NCBI GenBank assembly: GCA_019055375.1
Contig: JAHQIW010004590.1
Location: 1 to 64,000, forward strand
Reading direction: 5' to 3'
Source of the DNA: Parelaphostrongylus tenuis
Taxonomy: Eukaryota > Nematoda > Chromadorea > Rhabditida > Metastrongylidae
DNA length: 64,000 bases
Both the position numbers and the translations under genes were made by a program. Each line of letters starts with the position of its first letter. Position 1 is the first letter of the stretch. Below are positions 58,066-64,000 of the stretch, piece after piece. Below the pieces are notes generated by a model that searched no databases, was not told where the DNA came from, and saw nothing but the letters and a program-made list of their open reading frames with translations.

Positions 58066-59184
58066 TTCATTCCGGATTCTCTGATGTGGTCATTCTATAT
58101 TATTTTCTATGTTTAGTCGCGCTATCAATATCCATTCATTATTTGTAGTTAGAATTCGATCTGCTATGTTATTTTGTTCTGGTGTTCGTCCTTAACAATA
58201 ACTATCTTCAAAAACAGAAATTTTCTTCTAACTCGAGAGAGCCTCTCAAATCTACGCTTTTTTGTGGATAGATACCAACATCACTCCATCTGAGAAACGA
58301 ATTTTAGACACGAGTCTTTTGATCTTCTCAAGGTGAATTTGCTACAGAGTTTTTTTACTTATTCATATGCCCGATTGAAACTCGGTCGGTTTTCTGACGA
58401 TCTCTACAAAATTACATGGGGGTGTGGCTTTTACCCTGATCCGTTTAGTTTTTGAAATTGTTTCGAAATTTTTAAACTTCCATTATAGAACTCGTTTTTC
58501 TTTGCACTAACTAATTTTGAACGAGAGCCTTTTCCTAGAGCATTTCTGAAGAACTTTATTGAAGAACTTCGCCTAGAACATTTTCGAAGAACTTCATCGC
58601 AATTCAATAGAAAAATTACCCCTTTTCCTGGGAGTTGTTCTTTTCGATGATGGTGGATGATTACTCTTAACGATCACTGCGTACAGATTTCACTGATCTT
58701 CAAGCTAATTTTACTCCAACGAGTATGCGGTTGCTTTATCTTGATTTGTTCATGGACGCGGAACATGAGGGACAGACTTAATGGTATGTTCATTGCTTAT
58801 CAATCAATTCAGTGTGCACGCACTATCGAGTTTGATTTTGTTATGCTTTACAGCTATGTTGAGATGTCGTAGAACTTTCACTAACGTTTACTTCCGGAGA
58901 CTTTAATCATTTGACGATCAACGATTTACAACGAGGCTGGTTCGTAAAAAGCCAGTGCTGAGTACTCAGTTTGACGCGGTCAACAATTTCCTTAGGATCG
59001 TCTTTCTATTCTTAGCTTTAGAATAAAGAATGCGACAAAAAGGGTTCAGAGACTTCTGAACAAATGGTTCAATAAGACTGTTTGAAAGGCCGTTTTTTTT
59101 TGAAGTGTGCATATTGACATGAAAGGCTGAAGCGTTGAGTGGACCTAGTTCAAATTATTAACTCTAAAGAGTAACTGGGAGTAC

Positions 59185-59500
59185 GAAATGTGGCTGAGTG
59201 GATAGAGATGAGCGTCATCAGAAAGCAAAATTCTGGTTTCAGATCTTGACAGAACTGTGCCTCAATCAGTCAACGAACACTCTACGAAACAACCTTACTC
59301 AGATTCCTAAGAGATTGCAAGAAGATTTGCCAACCCATCGTTTTACGTCATATTTCAAGAAAACGAAATCCTCAGTCAACAGTCGAAGCAACAACCGCAG
59401 CATTTGTAGACTTTGTGGAACTTGCATAGAGGGAAATGAGTCTGGTGTTAGAAATACTGGAATCCCCACAATAGAATGTCATGATATATCGTGAAAAAAG
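59185..59500 (+). repeat. Right counterpart of the tRNA-like stretch at 2328
   Basis: gtggctgagtggatagagat and the following open frame (NNRSICRLCGTCIEGNESG) match 2328-2640 closely. Its upstream frame differs by a stop and an indel. Confidence 0.3.
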
Positions 59501-60289
59501 GGTCGCTATTGAGGAAATTTGTTATATAATTATTTTATGACAGATTCAGATCAATATTGCATTAGGCACTCGCTGATTAGCTCACCATGAAGTGATGCAG
59601 TGATCCTTTCGCCGATTTGGACATTTGCTTCATGAAAATTGATAGTTTTCAATCGAAGTGAACGTTTGGAAGCGTTGCATGGCTAATTATTTTTCGCCGG
59701 TGTGAACGACGCCATGCATCTAAAGAAGAAACCGCTCTTGGGTACCTTTTTCTCTGCATATAATTTCTGCTATTCGACCTCTCAGCTCTGTCGGAGTGGT
59801 TCATTTTGAGAGTCTGATAGCCGGAAGTTCACTGTGTACATTATGGAATGACGCAAGTGCCAGATTGATAGGACTTAATATATTTTTGTAGCATACTTCA
59901 AATTTCATCATCTTTTGCCTATGCTAATTCTCATCATTGTAATGTAGAGTATACTCTACCAATTTTTCTGTCGAAGTGGAACATTTGTGAATATTATCTG
60001 TAAACTTATGAAAAGGACACTATGCTCTCAACTTATTTAAAGAGACGGTCACCGTTCTCGGAGGCGATTCCACGTGTAGCACTGGACTACCTTCAAAGTT
60101 TGAATTTTAACGTTTTTTCTTGGAGTTTTTCTTTTGGTTTAATACAACTTTATAAATAGAACCACTACTGTCTTGCATTACACTCATGAGTTTCTTTTAC
60201 TAGTCATTAGTTTTATGTATAAATGCGACATCTATCATTGCCAGTCTCTAATACTCACACAAAGATAAAAGGCTAAGGTATGAAGCTTT

Positions 60290-60570
60290 CGCGTTGATCA
60301 GTCCCTGACGGATACCCAGTGCACTCTTCTTCAATTTTTAGCTTCGCTTGAGGTGGTTGAATGCATATCTGACATTTCCAGTGACTCACAGTGGCCTCCC
60401 GCTCTCTCAGTTCAATGCTGCTTATCCTCTAAGGCAACTCTGCGTCCAGTTCAGTACTAGTTCACCGCGACCCCGGAGGGATGGATGGCTTGGAGGGCAA
60501 TGAGTGCGATATTGAACCATCGACCTTGCGTAATAACTGTGCCAGTTGATGATCATGGAAGGGTCACCTT
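60290..60570 (-). mobile_element. SINE A copy, antisense, in the right duplicate
   Basis: Counterpart of 3420-3705, with a two-base difference near caccgcgacc and few substitutions. Confidence 0.6.
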
Positions 60571-62489
60571 TATGGCTGATTTTGGTGTAACTAGACAAAG
60601 CACTACCAATCAGTAGTGAGCTGCTTTTTCAATCTAACAAATTCTCTCTTTATTACATGCTGATGGTACGTGATCTTTGTGGAAGTTGATTTTGCAACTA
60701 GACTCTAAGTTGTAGTATCCCTTGGGTACAATCGATGCTCCTTCAATCATTCCAGCTGGCTGGGTGAGAAGCGGTTGTGAATTGCAGAAAGTTGTATGAG
60801 AAATGATTTTTCTTTTGCTGCTGACCACATCTGATTTAAACGACAATTTCTCATTTCGGCCATCTTTGAGTTGTGCCCTCTCAGCTATCTCTAATCCAGC
60901 CAAACGTGCCGATTATAACAGTAATTTTTATGAGATTTAGCGTCGATGATGGCACAACGTCTTCATCTCCGAAAATTTCTTCTCAGTAATTATCACCATG
61001 CACTGAAAAGGTATTTTTGGTGAAGCAATCAAAATATATGATCTAAGTGCTGGAGCTGTAAAGCTGCTTGTCTAGATCAGGCCTTTTCACGGTAAATGTC
61101 ATCGTTTTGAAAAACCAGTCATGACACTTGCCATCGAGTTTCATGTTTCTATGGATGAGACCACATCACTTTGCTCCGAAATCAAGTGGGAAGATATGCA
61201 ATTTATCCCCATCTTAATAGTCATTTCTCGATAGAATTTAGATCAAATACTTCCGCCTTTACATAATAGCCTTAACTATCATTTTTGCCCCTTTGTGAAG
61301 ATGGTTTTTCTGGTACCGATTCATCACCATCACTGATTCAATATCAAAATCGCCGTCTTCAGTGTGTTCTGTATTTTCCATTGGTTGGCAAGGTACATCA
61401 CACATCAAATTTCACGTGAATTATTCGAAACTCGATTGATAAAACAAACTAGTTCATGGATTATTTTGATTGTACAGCGGACTTCTGCAATAAAACATAT
61501 TGAGTGAAGTTACGAGACAACACTATATGATCAAGCATTTTTGGAACTTTGCTCTTATGTCCACGGAATCTATTGAGTAATGACTGTGATAATGTTGATT
61601 TTAAAGACAGATTATTTTGTAGCTGAACTTTTTTTTGCTGTGCTAGATAGATGCTGCTTAGCCTACCATAATGCGCTTCCAAGCAATTACTCCATATCAC
61701 TATTTGCTGTCAATTGTGAGATGAGTTAGGATTGTTAAAAACTCAGTATTGAATGAGTAATGAGTAAATCAGCAATGATTGCTTTTTTCAACCATTACTA
61801 TCGTCAATTTAGCCTAATGAGGTCTGAAAAAGTACTTTAAGTATTTGAAAGCTCATTGTTTCTGTCATATATACAAGCAGGGCTTCTATTTTTCCAGTCC
61901 GATCAGGAGTAGCTATGAGATTGTTCAGGAGCATGATTCACCTGCCAAACGGTTGGTCAAATTATCGCTCAAAAACAAACAAGCCAAGAGAGATGGTATT
62001 GCTGTGTCCACAGTGAGTGCAATTCTTCCTCTCAAATGAGTAACACTTTTGCATCCTATGTCAGTTTCCAGTGCTCATAGAGAAAAGCAGTCCACAAAGA
62101 AAAAACGTTCAAGAAGTGATAATCTCGTTCAAAGTTACTGAACACTTCCTCAATTCGAAAACTGTCCATCGCCCTGCAAGTACAGCCACAAGTCGACCTG
62201 TTACATAAACCGAGAAACTGAATTTCCTTACTATTTTTTCTCAAATGACTGGGACAAGCGGTGAACAGGAGAGAGAGACAAAGGCAACTGAAGAAAATCA
62301 GAAAATACAGGTTCGCTCACACATTTTGAACATCATCAGTTCAAAATTTCCCTCGTGCTGATTTCACATTCAGCATAGTGTATCTCAGGCAGTTCTAGGA
62401 GTGGATCCTCGTAAATCTCGTCATCAGCTGTTATCAGAAGAATACCGAAGCTTTTTCTGAAGTCGGATGTGCTGCCTGTTACTTGAATA

Positions 62490-63965
62490 CTTGGATCTAA
62501 TCGGAGTTTCTTCAGGTCATCACCACAATGGAGCAGTCAAGGGCCTTGTATTTTAGAGGGCCATTACCACCTTGAAATTAATTGCTACTAAGACAGTGAT
62601 CATTTCTGGTATGACTTACTCTTAGCTGGGGTTTTTCATGTGGAAACGTAGGACTCATTCTCATTTTAAGTCCTCCTGCCGGTTGATTGAACCTGCCGCT
62701 GTACTTTGCAGTCGACATCAAGGAATGATGATACGGCACACCATTTGGGAGTATCTTCACATTCCTGGAGGAAATATGTTGTCATGTTCTCAATGTTTAT
62801 TTTGTCGCACATCGTTTTGAAAAAATTCTTTGATTCTAGTTGCTCGTAAAGCGTGGGAGAATTCCCGATGATAATGAGTTTGCTAGAATTGCCGAAACAT
62901 CTTCTTCAATAAACATAATTGTGTAGGTGTGTGCAATCTCCCCTTATTAGGAACAGTAATCGTCTAATTATTCAAGCATGAATGTGAGCGTTTCCAGGTT
63001 TCTATAATTTGACTGCAATGATGCGTCAAATTTATTTCAAATTTTCTTGCCCTTTTGGGACGGAATATGTTAATCGATACTGTAAGTCTGCTTCTCAGCC
63101 TATTGGTTCAAGTGAAAACTCATAGAATTGATGTCAAACGTCATCTTGGTTAACCCTTCTGAAGCACCAGTTGTAATAGCCACAGGCAATGCAAATCGCC
63201 GATTTTTGGTACCTGATTAGGGTTTTTTCATCGTTTCGGACAAAAGTCTGGGGCTTCTAGTGATAGTTTGATAGTTTAAGATTTTTCCTACGCACTCTTG
63301 TGCATTCTGTCATTGCAAGTAATAACGTTCAAAGTTTAAAGAATATAACGATATAAATCGATCAGTTTTAATATATTTTATCATGAACAACGCTTAAGAG
63401 TTATATTAGTGACGGAAATTGGAAAAAAATGAACAGTATGTCATAAGAAGCTTTGCACAATGCATGCGATACAAGCTCATCGATAATTCTTACCATAACT
63501 AGAACTAATAATTCATATAATGATGCACACGAGGAAGATGGAAACTTATGGATTGCAGAAGATTTCTGTGTGAGAAGGAACAGTCGCATTCAGGAGAATT
63601 AGTAAGTATAGTAGGCTACCCATTTTATCATTGTTTCAGCAAATCCAAGTTTTATTCATAGTTAGGGCTTAGAGATCTATTCTTTCCTGACAATCGAAGC
63701 CTAATAATTCGATAATGCGCTAAATTGGATGCTGTATCAAGTTCACAAAATATGATGATTTCGCATTAGCTTCAAGATATATTAGCCTCTTTCTGGGTGA
63801 TGTAATTGTATCGCGTATAATTATGTCTATTGGAAATCTACAAGGACCGCGTAAAAAAATGAAAAATTGGTAATACCTTAAATACTGCTTATGCTCGAAG
63901 CAAAGCTGAAAGAGTAGCACGAGGTGTAGCCGATGTGAGCAGTAATATTTGTTTACTTCGTTTCA
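62490..63965. other. Insertion of about 1.5 kb in the right duplicate, content unknown
   Basis: It is absent from the left copy, where homology passes directly from about 5633 to about 5690. I see no inverted termini, target duplication or known coding motif. A minus-strand frame at 62578-62760 contains NGVPYHHSLMSTAKYSGRFN and could be an exon, but it lacks support. Confidence 0.5.
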
Positions 63966-64000
63966 ATACAGCTCATTGGAGAATTGTTGTTATCCGTTTT

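Larger units (their letters stand above)
56000..62490. repeat. Right copy of the large dispersed duplication
   Basis: It aligns to 1-5633 in the same orientation. Its left boundary is vague in AT-rich sequence; the right break is after gctgcctgttacttgaata. An extra piece at 56862-57580 contains three exons. Another insertion (62490-63965) splits it from its continuation, which reappears at 63966-64000 (gctcattggagaattgttgt, matching 5693 on). Confidence 0.85.

Noticed and set aside
1..64000. CRISPR array, prophage, bacterial operon or integrated virus
   Set aside because: No regular short repeats with unique spacers, no phage or viral structural genes, and intron/exon structure points to a eukaryote.

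Overview
The window is AT-rich, intron-bearing eukaryotic DNA. It looks like a repeat-choked region of a clade V parasitic nematode of the hookworm type (inference). Support comes from short introns with GTAAG/GTATG donors and TTTCAG/TTGCAG-like acceptors, an acceptor-like TTATTCAG five bases upstream of a start codon (spliced-leader style), a worm-type CK1/TTBK-like kinase, and an RTE-clade non-LTR retrotransposon of the sort that fills hookworm genomes. No bacterial operon, rRNA, CRISPR array or certain functional tRNA is seen.

Layout. 1-5.8 kb is one copy of a large dispersed duplication, whose partner fills about 56.0-62.5 kb and resumes at the last 35 bases of the window. 5.8-10.7 kb is mostly anonymous, with one exon-like stretch (8729-8851) and a decayed coding fragment (7513-7745). 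10.76-13.5 kb is a second duplicated block, with its partner at 25.36-29.2 kb; both contain remnants of a second non-LTR retrotransposon family. 13.62-14.88 kb is an internally deleted copy of the main RTE element, followed at once by a terminal-exon candidate (14950-15100). 15-22 kb is repeats, including an antisense RTE copy (19.32-20.83 kb) joined to a third duplicated block (20.84-21.9 kb, partner 38.16-39.2 kb). 22.5-25.05 kb holds the clearest host gene: four exons of a CK1/TTBK-like kinase that appears to lack one N-lobe exon and the whole C-lobe. 30-34 kb has SINEs and two long hairpin (foldback) elements. 34292-37643 is a nearly intact RTE retrotransposon with 13-bp target site duplications, disabled by one frameshift and one stop. 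40-56 kb has SINEs, palindromic MITEs, RTE fragments, a perfect 121-bp repeat and a 408-bp foldback element. 56911-57572 is the 3' end of an unidentified gene (three exons), present only in the right copy of the large duplication.

The genes do not form a pathway. The window is mainly a record of transposon activity: at least six RTE-related copies or fragments, two tRNA-derived SINE families (A, about 300 bp; B, with a tRNA-like head and a shared tail), several foldback/MITE families and three block duplications. Host coding sequence survives as isolated exons among them. All homology calls are by eye; no database search or alignment program was run.
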